A stretch of 64,000 nt of DNA, from positions 62,001-126,000 of the forward strand of contig CAVZRJ010000004.1 in NCBI GenBank assembly GCA_963777665.1, read 5' to 3'. A program made the translations under genes and the position numbers. Under the pieces are notes generated by a model, which saw only the letters and a list, made by a program, of their open reading frames with translations, did not search any database and was not told where the DNA came from. Below, piece after piece: positions 1 through 7,613 of this stretch (the first letter of the stretch is position 1; every line of letters starts with the position of its first letter). The stretch comes from Bog-756 sp963777665 (GTDB lineage Bacteria; Actinomycetota; Acidimicrobiia; Acidimicrobiales; RAAP-2).

Positions 1-110
1 TCCGAGGTGATCCCTTCGGCTTCCAGCACCGAGCGGGCGAGTGCGGCCCATCGCTCGACGTTGACCGGGTGCTCGACCTGCTCGTCGGCCGCGTAGATGT
101 CAAGCGTCAT
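1..110 (-). CDS. ybeY: YbeY endoribonuclease, N-terminal fragment
   Basis: Only the first 36 codons lie in the window; the gene runs off the left edge. The start ATG (108-110, complement) lies inside the 3' end of phoH, so the two genes overlap by 11 bp. The N-terminus reads MTLDIYAADEQ, the short beta-strand opening typical of YbeY, the metal-dependent RNase of 16S rRNA maturation and ribosome quality control. The catalytic HGxLHLxGYDH motif would lie outside the window, so the call rests mainly on the conserved phoH-ybeY order. Confidence 0.72.
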   Translation of the reverse strand, partial: MTLDIYAADEQVEHPVNVERWAALARSVLEAEGITS

Positions 111-1065
111 CAGGCCCCCGGCCGTCCGAGTCGCGGTCGTAGGCGGTCACGATGTCCGCCACGATCCGGTGACGGACGACGTCACGGGCGCCGAGGTGGA
201 CGAAGGCGAGGTCGGGCACGCCGGTCAGCACCCGCTCGAGACCCACAAGGCCGGAGCGGCCCCCGGGAACGTCGATCTGGGTGATGTCCCCGGTGACCAC
301 CGCCTTCGAGCCGAACCCGATCCGGGTGAGGAACATCTTCATCTGTTCCGGGCTGGTGTTCTGGGCCTCGTCCAGGATGAGGAACGAGTCGTTGAGGGTG
401 CGGCCCCGCATGAACGCCAGCGGGGCCACCTCGACCGTCCCCTTGTCGATGAGCCGTTGGGCCCCTTCGGCGTCGAGGAGGTCGTGGAGGGCGTCGTAGA
501 GCGGACGGAGGTACGGGTCGACCTTCGCCATCATGTCCCCGGGCAGGAAACCCAGCCGCTCTCCCGCCTCGACGGCGGGCCGGGTCAGGATGATCCTGCT
601 GACCTGGCGCGCCTGGAGTGCCTGGACCGCGAGGGCCACGGCCAGGTAGGACTTCCCGGTCCCCGCCGGCCCGATACCGAAGGTGACGATGTTGCGGGCG
701 ATGGCGTCCGCATACCGTTTCTGCCCGCTGGTCTTCGGGCGCACCGCCCGTCCGCGCGACGAGCGCAACAGCTCCGAGGTGAGGACTTCGGAGGGTCGGA
801 CGTCGTCGTGGAGCATGTCGATGGTCCGGGAGACCTGCACGGCGTCGAGACCCTGGCCCGACTCGAGGAGGATGATCAGCTCCTCGAACAGGGCGGCCAC
901 CCGGTCTGCGCTCGCTCCCTCGATCGAGATCTCGTTGCCCCGAACCGCGATCCGGACATCGTCGAAGGTCCCCTCGATGAGGCGGAGCAACTCGTCCCGT
1001 TGGCCGAGGAGTCCGACCATGAGGTGGTTGCCGGGAACGAGAATCTTGACCGGGGTGCCTGCCAC
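100..1065 (-). CDS. phoH: PhoH family ATPase
   Basis: A 321-residue cytoplasmic P-loop ATPase of the PhoH family, normal length. A KH-like N-terminal part (about residues 5-90) precedes the ATPase domain. Walker A is GPAGTGKS (about 132-139) and Walker B is LILDEAQN (about 229-236). PhoH proteins are linked to RNA metabolism and commonly sit just upstream of ybeY, as here with an 11-bp overlap, which implies translational coupling. The HIT gene lies 77 bp upstream on the same strand. The precise substrate of PhoH is not settled. Confidence 0.95.
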   Translation of the reverse strand: MAGTPVKILVPGNHLMVGLLGQRDELLRLIEGTFDDVRIAVRGNEISIEGASADRVAALFEELIILLESGQGLDAVQVSRTIDMLHDDVRPSEVLTSELLRSSRGRAVRPKTSGQKRYADAIARNIVTFGIGPAGTGKSYLAVALAVQALQARQVSRIILTRPAVEAGERLGFLPGDMMAKVDPYLRPLYDALHDLLDAEGAQRLIDKGTVEVAPLAFMRGRTLNDSFLILDEAQNTSPEQMKMFLTRIGFGSKAVVTGDITQIDVPGGRSGLVGLERVLTGVPDLAFVHLGARDVVRHRIVADIVTAYDRDSDGRGPDDA

Positions 1066-1142
1066 GTGCGCTCTCCCGATGACCCTACCAGCGGCCCGGG
1101 TCGCAGACGCCGGAGCGGCGCCGCCGCGGAGCCGCTGCCGGA

Positions 1143-1505
1143 TCAGCCGGGGGGCCAGTCGAAGGTCCGACCGCCGAGGAGGTGGAGGTGGAGGTGGGGC
1201 ACCGAGTTGAGCGCGTCGGGACCGACGTTGAACACCAACCGGAAGCCGCGATCGTCGCCTCCGATCCCCTCAGCGTCGGCCACCGCCCGGGCGGCGACCA
1301 ACAGGGCGGTCACGTCCTCGGCGTCGGTCGGTGCGATCGTCCCCGCGTTGACGATGTGGCGGGTGGGCACCACGAGGACGTGGACCGGTGCCTGGGGATT
1401 GAGGTCCCGGAACGCGACCACCCGTTCGTCGCGCCAGACGATGTCGGCCGGGACGTCGCCGGCCACGATCCCGCAGAACAGACAGTCGGCCGCGGCGCCC
1501 GTCAC
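1143..1505 (-). CDS. HIT family hydrolase
   Basis: A 120-residue histidine-triad protein of the HINT type, complete by length. The N-terminal CLFCGIVAG is the usual opening with the zinc-type CxxC, and the catalytic triad is VPHLHLHLLGG near the C-terminus. These proteins hydrolyse nucleoside phosphoramidates or related nucleotide conjugates; the real substrate is unknown. The GTG start overlaps the TGA stop of the upstream HTH gene as GTGA, so translation is probably coupled. Confidence 0.93.
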   Translation of the reverse strand: MTGAAADCLFCGIVAGDVPADIVWRDERVVAFRDLNPQAPVHVLVVPTRHIVNAGTIAPTDAEDVTALLVAARAVADAEGIGGDDRGFRLVFNVGPDALNSVPHLHLHLLGGRTFDWPPG

Positions 1506-1768
1506 TCGACACGGACCGACGCGCCGTCGGCATCCCCCAGTGAGCGGACCGCTCCTTTGACCTCGGGATAGAGATGCTCGAGGCTGCCCGGGGCGATCCT
1601 GCTCGCCTCGATGAACCCCTCCACGTCGCGCTCCTGGAGCCGGATCACCCGACCGAACCGGTAGGCGGCGAGGTCACCCTCGTCGATGAACCGGTAGAGG
1701 CTCCGGAGGGTCACGCCGAGGCGTTTGGCCGCCTCTTTCGTGCTCAGCCAGACGATGGGCTCGCTCAA
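1502..1768 (-). CDS. small MerR/excisionase-type HTH protein
   Basis: About 88 residues. The core WLSTKEAAKRLGVTLRSLYR followed by a DEGDLAAYRFGRVIRL segment is the winged HTH found in excisionase/MerR-type DNA-binding proteins, where a second short hairpin carries the basic residues. No ATG fits: the reading frame opens far upstream inside the BldD-like gene, and TTG at 1766-1768 is the first plausible start after that gene ends. A GGAGG lies 28 nt upstream, too far to be a clear ribosome site, so the start is uncertain. It lies between a BldD-like regulator and the HIT gene. Target unknown. Confidence 0.75.
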   Translation of the reverse strand: MSEPIVWLSTKEAAKRLGVTLRSLYRFIDEGDLAAYRFGRVIRLQERDVEGFIEASRIAPGSLEHLYPEVKGAVRSLGDADGASVRVE

Positions 1769-1805
1769 CGGGGTACCCCGCGAGAGGCGGGCGGACCTCC
1801 GTCCA

Positions 1806-2396
1806 TCAGACGTGCACGAGCAGCCCGAGCTCGTCCAGGCGGGCTCCCATGCTGTCGGGCGTGACCCCGAACAGGCAGGCGATGGCTCGCACATCCTCGG
1901 ACCGGATGGTGATCATCCTGCCGTTGAAGTCCTGCCGGTGCACCTGGATCATGCTCAGGAACCGTCGCAGCAGATCGCGCTCCGGACCGCTCACCGTGTG
2001 GAGTTTGGTGAGGTCGATGGCCACCTTGTCCGCCCCGGCCCCGGCCTGGATCGCCCGGCGGGCGGTCAGCGGGGCGGCTTCCTCGCCGGCGGCGTTGGTG
2101 CCCCACCTGTTGGTGCCCTCGTCGGGCGGGAGCAGCTGGTCGACCGGCACGTCGTAGAGCTTGGCCAGGCGCTGGAGCCGGGGAACCGAGATGGCCCGCT
2201 CACCCCGCTCGTAGGCGCCGAGCACCGACGCCTTGAATTCCTGCTCGGACATGGCCTCGACGGCCTGGAGGGAGAGGCGCATCTGCTTGCGCATGGCGCG
2301 CAGCCGCGAGCCGACCGCACGGGCGTAGGCGATCCGCGCCGCCTCCTCCTGCTCGTCTTCCTCCAGCACCTCGACTGCCTTGTCAATGACCGACAT
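1806..2396 (-). CDS. bldD: BldD-like developmental regulator
   Basis: A 196-residue transcription regulator. The N-terminal half is an XRE-type HTH (RLRAMRKQMRLSLQAVEAMS, then SVLGAYERGERAISV and a PVDQLLP linker as in BldD). The C-terminal part matches the BldD regulatory domain: HRQDFNGRMITIRSEDVRAI aligns with the region that binds the tetrameric c-di-GMP cage in Streptomyces BldD, whose signature is RGD-x8-RQDD. Here it reads RQD-x8-RSED, so the charged positions are kept but two residues differ. ATG at 2396 is chosen because GGAGG sits 8 nt upstream; an in-frame start 66 nt further up lacks one. Repeats with BldD-box-like half sites lie upstream at 2557-2638. Confidence 0.85.
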   Translation of the reverse strand: MSVIDKAVEVLEEDEQEEAARIAYARAVGSRLRAMRKQMRLSLQAVEAMSEQEFKASVLGAYERGERAISVPRLQRLAKLYDVPVDQLLPPDEGTNRWGTNAAGEEAAPLTARRAIQAGAGADKVAIDLTKLHTVSGPERDLLRRFLSMIQVHRQDFNGRMITIRSEDVRAIACLFGVTPDSMGARLDELGLLVHV

Positions 2397-2521
2397 GTCC
2401 ACGTCCTCCGCTCCCCACCGATAACCACCGGTCCGGTGCCGTCGTGCGCTCCCCGAGCGCACAGCCGACTTGCGTCACGGGGCGGGGATGGACCGGCACA
2501 GCCGTCCACGGGTAACCCTGC

Positions 2522-2638
2522 CCCTCTGAGTAATTTCCCTGGCCCTCTGAGTAGTTTTCCTCACGGAGTGTGGTTACGCAAGAGTCTGAACTGGCCCACC
2601 CGTCCAACCAGTCTTCCTCACGGAGCGTGGTCACGCAA
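2522..2638. repeat. intergenic double repeat upstream of bldD
   Basis: The 234-bp gap between bldD and rsmE holds no gene but two repeats. First, a 21-bp unit beginning CCCTCTGAGTA occurs in tandem at 2522 and 2543. Second, a 25-bp unit of the form TTCCTCACGGAG(T/C)GTGG then T(T/C)ACGCAA occurs at 2557-2581 and 2614-2638 with only two differences. The second copy covers the rsmE stop codon. A related copy lies at 40026-40047. The TnACGCA part resembles one half of the Streptomyces BldD operator, so autoregulation is possible but is inference. Confidence 0.7.
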
Positions 2639-3417
2639 CTGTGTGCACCAGCCCGCTGCGTATGCCGCACAGGATGGCGCCTGCGACGACCGCCGCCGTC
2701 TCCGCCCTGAGCACGGTGGGGCCGAGGCCGACCGTCGCCCCCGGGGCCGATCGCTCCGCCTCGTCCCACCCCCCCTCCGGACCCACCGCCAGGACCGGAT
2801 GAGCGAGTGTGGGCGGGCCGCCGCCAGGCACGGCCAGCACCGGAGGAGCCCCGCAGAGGTCCGCGAGGTCGGAGAGCCGGGAGACCGGTGCCACCTCCGG
2901 CAGCCGCACCCGCCGGCACTGGGCGGCCGCCTCCTGCCCCACCCGCCTCAGGCGCTCGACCGCCCGCCCGCCCCGCTCCCCGTCCCAGCGCACCACCGAG
3001 CGGGCCGTCTGGAGCGGCACGATCCGGTCGACCCCGAGCTCGGTGAGCTTCTGGACCACCCACTCCGGACGGGAGCCCTTGGTCGGGGCGAAGGCGACGG
3101 TGACCGCGGGGTGGACGCGTGGGGTCTCCACCACCGGCCCGTCAGGAACCAGCAGCACCGTGGATGCCGTGCCGTCGCCGCGGGCGGACCCGGAGACGCG
3201 ACAGGGGACCCAGCGTCCGTCCCCGTCCGCCGCGATGACCAGCTCGCCCGGCCGCAGGCGCAGGACGTCGACGAGGTGGTGGCGGTCGGCCTCCCCGAGC
3301 TCGGGAGCGGAGGGGTGGGGGACGAAGACCAACGCGGACGCGGCAACCAGCACCGGGTCCGGAGCCTGCGGGGAGGCCGCGCCGGATGCGGCCCCGGGCT
3401 CCTCCCCCGGCGGCACG
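2631..3417 (-). CDS. rsmE: 16S rRNA m3U1498 methyltransferase RsmE
   Basis: About 262 residues, SPOUT-class SAM-dependent methyltransferase for U1498 of 16S rRNA. Visible family marks: a PUA-like N-terminal part with HHLVDVLRLRPGE, the KGSRPEWVVQKLTELGVDRI segment, the QCRRVRLPE segment, and the SPOUT knot with LAVGPEGGWDEAE and LGPTVLRAETA. It follows dnaJ directly, as in many Gram-positive heat-shock operons. The start is uncertain: GTG 3417 lies 2 nt after the dnaJ stop, while GTG 3354 would trim a low-complexity N-terminus. The stop codon sits inside a 25-bp repeat. Confidence 0.93.
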
Positions 3418-3418
3418 G

Positions 3419-4552
3419 TCAGCCCAGCGCCGAGCGGATCTTGGAGAACAACCCCTCGCCGTGCGGGAGCTCCCCGAGGACCTCGCCCCGGGCTTCGGCG
3501 AGTCCGCGGAGGAGGTCGCGCTGGCTGTCGTCGATGCCGGTCGGCGTGTCCACCCGGACGTGCACGTAGAGGTCGCCGCGTCCGCGTCCCCGGAGTCTCG
3601 GCACCCCGAGCCCCTTCAACGTGATGACCGCGCCGCCCTGGGTGCCGCCGACGATCGCCAGGTCCCGCTGGTCGTCGAGGGTGTCGAAGGGGATCGATCC
3701 ACCGAGGGCGGCCAGGGTGACCGGGACGTGCACCGTCGCGTGCAGGTCGTCGTCGGACCGCTGGAAGGCGTCGTCGCCCTCGACGGACAGGTGCACGAAG
3801 AGCGTGCCGTTCGGACCCCCGCGGAAGCCCGCCGGCCCGTGGCCGGCCAGGCGGAGGGTCGACCCTTCGTCCACACCGGCCGGGATGTCGACGGTCAGGG
3901 TGCGCCGTTCGGTGCGGCGACCCTCGCCGCGGCAGTCGGAGCACGGGGACTCGACCGACTGCCCGGTCCCCTGGCACCGGGCGCAGGCCACCGCGGTGAT
4001 CACCTGGCCGAGGATGGACTGGCGGACCCGGCGCAGCTCTCCGGCGCCCTGGCACTCGGGACAGCGCACCGCCGAGGTCCCCGGACTTGCGCCGGTCCCC
4101 TCACAGGTGTCGCAGTGCACGGGGGTGTCGACCTCCACCTGGCGCTGGACCCCGAAGACGGCCTCCCGGAAGGCGAGCCGGACCACGATCTCGGCGTCCG
4201 GGCCCGGTACCGGCCCGGACCGGCGCCTGCCTCCGCCGGGGGACCCACCCATGCCGTTGAAGAACGCGTCGAACAGGTCGCCGAGCCCGCCACCGAACGG
4301 ATCGCCCGGGGTTCCCTGGCCGTTCCCGAACACCCCGGCGTGACCGAACCTGTCGTAGCGGGCCCGCCGCTCGGGATCCTTCAAGACCTCGTACGCGAGG
4401 CTGATCTCCTTGAACCGCTCGCCCGACTCGGAGCCCTCCTGGTTGGTGTCCGGATGGTGCTCGCGGGCCTTGGACCGGTAGGCGCGCTTGAGCTCCTCGT
4501 CGGTCGCGTCTCGAGGGACCCCGAGGAGCTCGTAGAGATCGGTGTCGCTCAT
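3419..4552 (-). CDS. dnaJ: chaperone protein DnaJ
   Basis: A 377-residue type I J-protein, co-chaperone of DnaK. The J domain has the HPD motif (in KAREHHPDTN) near residue 33. A Gly/Phe-rich linker (about 70-105) is followed by four zinc-binding CxxCxGxG repeats: CDTCEGTG, CPECQGAG, CARCQGTG and CSDCRGEG. Two C-terminal substrate-binding barrels follow. The ATG overlaps the hrcA stop as ATGA, so it is co-translated with its repressor and under the same CIRCE control. dnaK is not in the window; this hrcA-dnaJ pair is the HrcA-linked DnaJ common in actinobacteria. Confidence 0.97.
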   Translation of the reverse strand: MSDTDLYELLGVPRDATDEELKRAYRSKAREHHPDTNQEGSESGERFKEISLAYEVLKDPERRARYDRFGHAGVFGNGQGTPGDPFGGGLGDLFDAFFNGMGGSPGGGRRRSGPVPGPDAEIVVRLAFREAVFGVQRQVEVDTPVHCDTCEGTGASPGTSAVRCPECQGAGELRRVRQSILGQVITAVACARCQGTGQSVESPCSDCRGEGRRTERRTLTVDIPAGVDEGSTLRLAGHGPAGFRGGPNGTLFVHLSVEGDDAFQRSDDDLHATVHVPVTLAALGGSIPFDTLDDQRDLAIVGGTQGGAVITLKGLGVPRLRGRGRGDLYVHVRVDTPTGIDDSQRDLLRGLAEARGEVLGELPHGEGLFSKIRSALG

Positions 4553-5643
4553 CGACCGGCCTCGCCGAGGCGCTGCCCGAGCCGGTCGCCGACCACGCGG
4601 GCCGCGGCCAGGGCGAGCGGGTAGTTCATCCGTGTCGGGCCGAGGAGGCCGATGGTGCCGGCCTCCTCCCCGTCGACCGAGAACGGCATGACCACGATGG
4701 CGCACGAGGCCAGGGGCTCGACTCCGTGCTCGGTGCCGATGGCCACGGTGAGGCCGGTGTCGAGGATGTCCCGGAGCAGCGAGACCACGACCAGCTGCTG
4801 CTCGAGGATGGTCAGGACAGAGCGCACCGTCTCCACCGCGTCGAAGGCGGCGGCCATCCTCGACGAGCCACCCACGAAGAGCTGCTCGGCCCCCTCCACC
4901 GCTCCGAGGCCCCGTACCGCGGCCACGGCAGCGAGCACCACCGTGTCGATCGTGGCGTCGCCACTCGGGGACTGGTCGGTGGACACCTGGGTCACCGGGA
5001 GTCCGAGCGTGTGGGCGGCCAGCCGGGCAGCGGCGTCGGCAAGCAGGGTGTCGTCGACCTCATAGGGGAGCTCGACCGACTGCTTGAGCACGGCACCGTC
5101 GGCCAGCACCACCACCAGGAGGGCCAGCCGCGGGCCGAGGCCGACCAGCTGGACCGACCGGATGGCCGCCGACTCGTGGGACGGACCCACGACCATGGCG
5201 GCGCAGTCGGTGAGATCGGCGAGGAGCCCCGAGGTGTGCTCGAGCATCTGCTCGATCTCCCCGTGGGCGTGGTCGAAGAACCGGCGGACCTGCTGGCGGC
5301 CTCCCGGGTCGAGCGAACCGGTGCCCACATGGTCGACAAAGAAGCGGTAGCCCTTGTCGGTCGGGATCCGGCCGGCACTGGTGTGGGGTTGGGTCAGGTA
5401 CCCCTCGCGCTCCAGGCTGGCCATGTCGGAGCGCACGGTGGCGGACGAGACGCTCACGCCCGGGGCGTTGACCACGTGCTGGGAGCCGACCGGCTGGGCG
5501 GATCCGATGTACTCGGTGACCACCGCATTGAGGATGGCGGCCTTGCGGGCGTCCATGTCAGCGGCGGCCTTGCCGCCGTCCGTCTCCCCCGCCCCGGCCG
5601 GGGCCTTCTCACCTCTGCGATCGTCGACGGTCGGCATCGTCAC
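4549..5643 (-). CDS. hrcA: heat-inducible repressor HrcA
   Basis: About 364 residues from GTG 5643; a shorter 335-residue form from ATG 5556 (MDARKAAILNAVVTEYI) fits the family N-terminus better, and the first 29 residues look like a disordered Gly/Lys-rich tail. The winged-HTH includes EYIGSAQPVGSQ, SVSSATVRSDMASLEREGYL and HTSAGRIPTDKGYRFFVD, the HrcA hallmarks. HrcA represses heat-shock genes by binding CIRCE, and a near-perfect CIRCE lies 53 bp upstream of the first start. It overlaps dnaJ by 4 bp. Confidence 0.96.
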   Translation of the reverse strand: MTMPTVDDRRGEKAPAGAGETDGGKAAADMDARKAAILNAVVTEYIGSAQPVGSQHVVNAPGVSVSSATVRSDMASLEREGYLTQPHTSAGRIPTDKGYRFFVDHVGTGSLDPGGRQQVRRFFDHAHGEIEQMLEHTSGLLADLTDCAAMVVGPSHESAAIRSVQLVGLGPRLALLVVVLADGAVLKQSVELPYEVDDTLLADAAARLAAHTLGLPVTQVSTDQSPSGDATIDTVVLAAVAAVRGLGAVEGAEQLFVGGSSRMAAAFDAVETVRSVLTILEQQLVVVSLLRDILDTGLTVAIGTEHGVEPLASCAIVVMPFSVDGEEAGTIGLLGPTRMNYPLALAAARVVGDRLGQRLGEAGR

Positions 5644-5695
5644 TCATTCGTGGCCTGGTCGGCGGGCGGCTTTCCACCTGCCGGCTCGGGCATCG

Positions 5696-5722
5696 TTGGC
5701 ACTCCACTCTAGTGAGTGCTGG
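5696..5722. promoter_or_regulatory. CIRCE operator for HrcA
   Basis: The sequence is TTGGCACTC, 9 nt, GAGTGCTGG, matching the consensus TTAGCACTC-N9-GAGTGCTAA in 15 of 18 positions with the core GCACTC/GAGTGC arms intact. It lies between hrcA and the end of the divergently placed DtxR-family gene. On the minus strand the spacer contains TAGAGT, a candidate -10 box, so HrcA binding would occlude the promoter of the hrcA-dnaJ operon. Confidence 0.95.
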
Positions 5723-5759
5723 CCCCTGTGGGACTGCCACCCGCCGCGAAGCGGCCGAA

Positions 5760-6419
5760 TCAGGCCGAGGCGATGAACATACGCGCGGTCATCGCAGGAC
5801 CGAGGGCGACGGTGGCGTCTCCGGTCACCAGGGTGAGCGTCCCGTCGGGGGCACGTGCGCTCACGACGGCGGTGGTGCCCGGGGTGAGCCCGTGATCTCC
5901 CAGGTAGGAGAGGGAGGCGGACTCGTGCTCGACGCTTTCGGTGATCCGTTCGAGGCGGACGTGATCACCGGGTTGGGCCTCCGCCAGCCGGCGCTGCTCG
6001 GGGGCGGTCGGCCCCACGCCGGGGATCGGGTTGCCGTGTGGGCAGGTCGTCGGGTTGCCGAGCAGCACCACCAGCCGGGCCTCCACGTCGTCGGAAATGA
6101 CGTGCTCCCACCGGCCGGCCTCGATATGGGCCTTGTCCCAGTCGAGGCCGATGATGTCGACGAGGAGCCGCTCGGCGAGCCGGTGCTTGCGGACCACCCC
6201 CTCGGCGAGGTCCCGGCCGGTGGGCGTCATGGTGATCCGGCGTGAGCTGCGGGTGATCAGGTCGTCGGCCTCGAGCCGGTCGAGCATCTCCGAGACCGAC
6301 GGGGCCGCCTTGCCCAGCCGTTCGGCCAGGCGTGCCTGGATGATCGGGATCCCCTCCTCCTCGAGGGCGAAGATGGTCTCGAGGTACTCCTCGGCCGGCG
6401 GGTGGAAGCGATCGAGCAC
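5760..6419 (-). CDS. DtxR/IdeR-family metal-dependent repressor, altered metal site
   Basis: A 219-residue regulator closely like IdeR/DtxR: HTH (GIPIIQARLAERLGKAAPSV), dimerisation/metal domain (RKHRLAERLLVDIIGL) and a C-terminal SH3-like domain. Numbering coincides with IdeR. Kept ligands are H79, H98, E105 and H106 (AGRWEHVISDD). Two primary-site ligands are changed: Cys102 is Gly, and the Met10 position is Glu (EEYLETI). This suggests metal preference unlike canonical Fe-IdeR, or weaker binding; which metal is unknown. GTG 6419 is probably leaderless: TAGGAT ends 7 nt upstream. It is divergent from a small gene sharing the promoter region. Confidence 0.92.
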   Translation of the reverse strand: MLDRFHPPAEEYLETIFALEEEGIPIIQARLAERLGKAAPSVSEMLDRLEADDLITRSSRRITMTPTGRDLAEGVVRKHRLAERLLVDIIGLDWDKAHIEAGRWEHVISDDVEARLVVLLGNPTTCPHGNPIPGVGPTAPEQRRLAEAQPGDHVRLERITESVEHESASLSYLGDHGLTPGTTAVVSARAPDGTLTLVTGDATVALGPAMTARMFIASA

Positions 6420-6426
6420 GTGGCCG

Positions 6427-6464
6427 ATCCTACGGCACGCCCCGCCTGCGTCGGCCAGTACCGT
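6427..6464. promoter_or_regulatory. divergent leaderless promoters
   Basis: Minus-strand TAGGAT (6432-6427) precedes the DtxR-family GTG by 7 nt, and plus-strand TACCGT (6459-6464) precedes GTG 6472 by 7 nt. Both are TANNNT boxes at the spacing that places the transcription start on the start codon. With 26 nt between the boxes, the repressor could control both directions. No clear palindromic iron box is visible. Confidence 0.6.
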
Positions 6465-6471
6465 GGGGTGG

Positions 6472-6828
6472 GTGCAGATCGGCCCGGAACCGCCCCCGGA
6501 CGACGAGCAGGCGGTGCCCGGCCCCGGGGACGACACGACGACGGATTCCTCGGACGCGCCAGAGGGTGCCGCCGATCCGCTCCGGTTCAGCAGCTGGATG
6601 AAGCGGTCGACCACAGGCGCTGTCCTCACGGGCATCGCCCTCGGTCTGCAGCACGCCCTCGAGAAGGAACGCGAGCAACCGGCCTTTGTGATGGAGGCCC
6701 CCGGCGAGCCGGACGAGCCCGAGGGCCCCATCGCGCTCCACTTCGACCCCGACGACCCGGGCAAGACCGTCGCCGTCATCCGCACCCGATCGGAGGACCG
6801 GGAGACCGGAACGACCGATCCCGCTTGA
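6472..6828 (+). CDS. small acidic conserved protein
   Basis: About 118 residues, no known domain recognised. An acidic N-terminal tail (about residues 5-35) precedes a core SSWMKRSTTGAVLTGIALG followed by an acidic Pro/Asp stretch and IALHFDPDDPGKTVAVIR. The pattern of an amphipathic helix plus a short hydrophobic-acidic C-terminus looks conserved rather than random, and codon bias is strong. GTG 6472 fits a leaderless transcript; GTG 6463 is an in-frame alternative. It is divergent from the DtxR-family gene. Function unknown. Confidence 0.7.
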   Translation: MQIGPEPPPDDEQAVPGPGDDTTTDSSDAPEGAADPLRFSSWMKRSTTGAVLTGIALGLQHALEKEREQPAFVMEAPGEPDEPEGPIALHFDPDDPGKTVAVIRTRSEDRETGTTDPA

Positions 6829-6861
6829 TGCCCGCCGCCGCAGGGAGGCTCCGCACGGAGC

Positions 6862-7563
6862 TCACGCGCTGGACGGTGTGACCGGCTCGGGGTCGACTCC
6901 CCGGAGGCCGCCCGACCGGCCGGCCCAGCGGCGGGCGGCCCACCGTGCAGCGGCATCCGCCACCAGCACGACCCCGACTCCCCAGGCCAGTCCGGCAGCG
7001 GCGTCGGTCGGGAAGTGCCACCGGAGAGCCACGACGGCGACGGCGATGCCGAGTGCGTAGAGCCCCGCCACCGGAACGGCGACGGCGCGGAGCCGCTCGG
7101 GCGTGGCCAGCACCGCCGCGACGGCCAACGCAGCTGCACCGGCTGTCGATCCTGAGGGGTAGGTGAAGGATCCACCGAGGGTTCGACCGACCGCCGGCTT
7201 GACCACCAATTCGCAGAGCAGGAGGGCGAGCGGTGGCCCGACCAGGCAGGCCACCGCCCGGGGCCGGTCCCGTCGGACGGTCATCGCAGATGCAACGATG
7301 GACCCGATGACGATGCACCACGGGTACCGCAGCGCGGTCACGGCGGTCACCGCACGGCTCGTACTGCCCGGGATGACCTGCTGCAACCAGACGTCGACCG
7401 CTCCCGGTGCAGGGCGAACGGCCACATACACGCCGCCGACCACGACAGCGGCCAACAGCACGACCCCGACCAGCAGCTCGCGGCGGCTTGTGACCGACCG
7501 GTCGGTCGGCACGTCACGCCCGAGGGTGGTGGTGCCGCCGGCCGGGACCCGCGTGCGGTTCAC
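6862..7563 (-). CDS. PAP2-like membrane phosphatase, variant motif
   Basis: A 233-residue membrane protein with about six hydrophobic segments (first at about 28-48). PAP2 superfamily motifs are present in order: KPAVGRTLGG (motif 1), YPSGSTAG (motif 2) and ALRWHFPTDAAAG (motif 3, with the nucleophile-type His and Asp). Motif 2 is normally PSGH; here the His is Ser. Family members dephosphorylate lipid phosphates such as undecaprenyl or phosphatidic substrates. The gene lies next to surface-glycan genes, so recycling of a lipid carrier is a reasonable guess. GTG 7563 is leaderless-type, with TAACGT 7 nt upstream. Confidence 0.8.
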   Translation of the reverse strand: MNRTRVPAGGTTTLGRDVPTDRSVTSRRELLVGVVLLAAVVVGGVYVAVRPAPGAVDVWLQQVIPGSTSRAVTAVTALRYPWCIVIGSIVASAMTVRRDRPRAVACLVGPPLALLLCELVVKPAVGRTLGGSFTYPSGSTAGAAALAVAAVLATPERLRAVAVPVAGLYALGIAVAVVALRWHFPTDAAAGLAWGVGVVLVADAAARWAARRWAGRSGGLRGVDPEPVTPSSA

Positions 7564-7613
7564 CCGGTGGACGTTACCGCCGGGTACGGCGTCGTGACCG
7601 ACGCGGGCGCATC

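Noticed and set aside
97..1560. 487-codon plus-strand frame
   Set aside because: It is antisense to phoH and the HIT gene, which have Walker and histidine-triad motifs. No domain in the plus frame.
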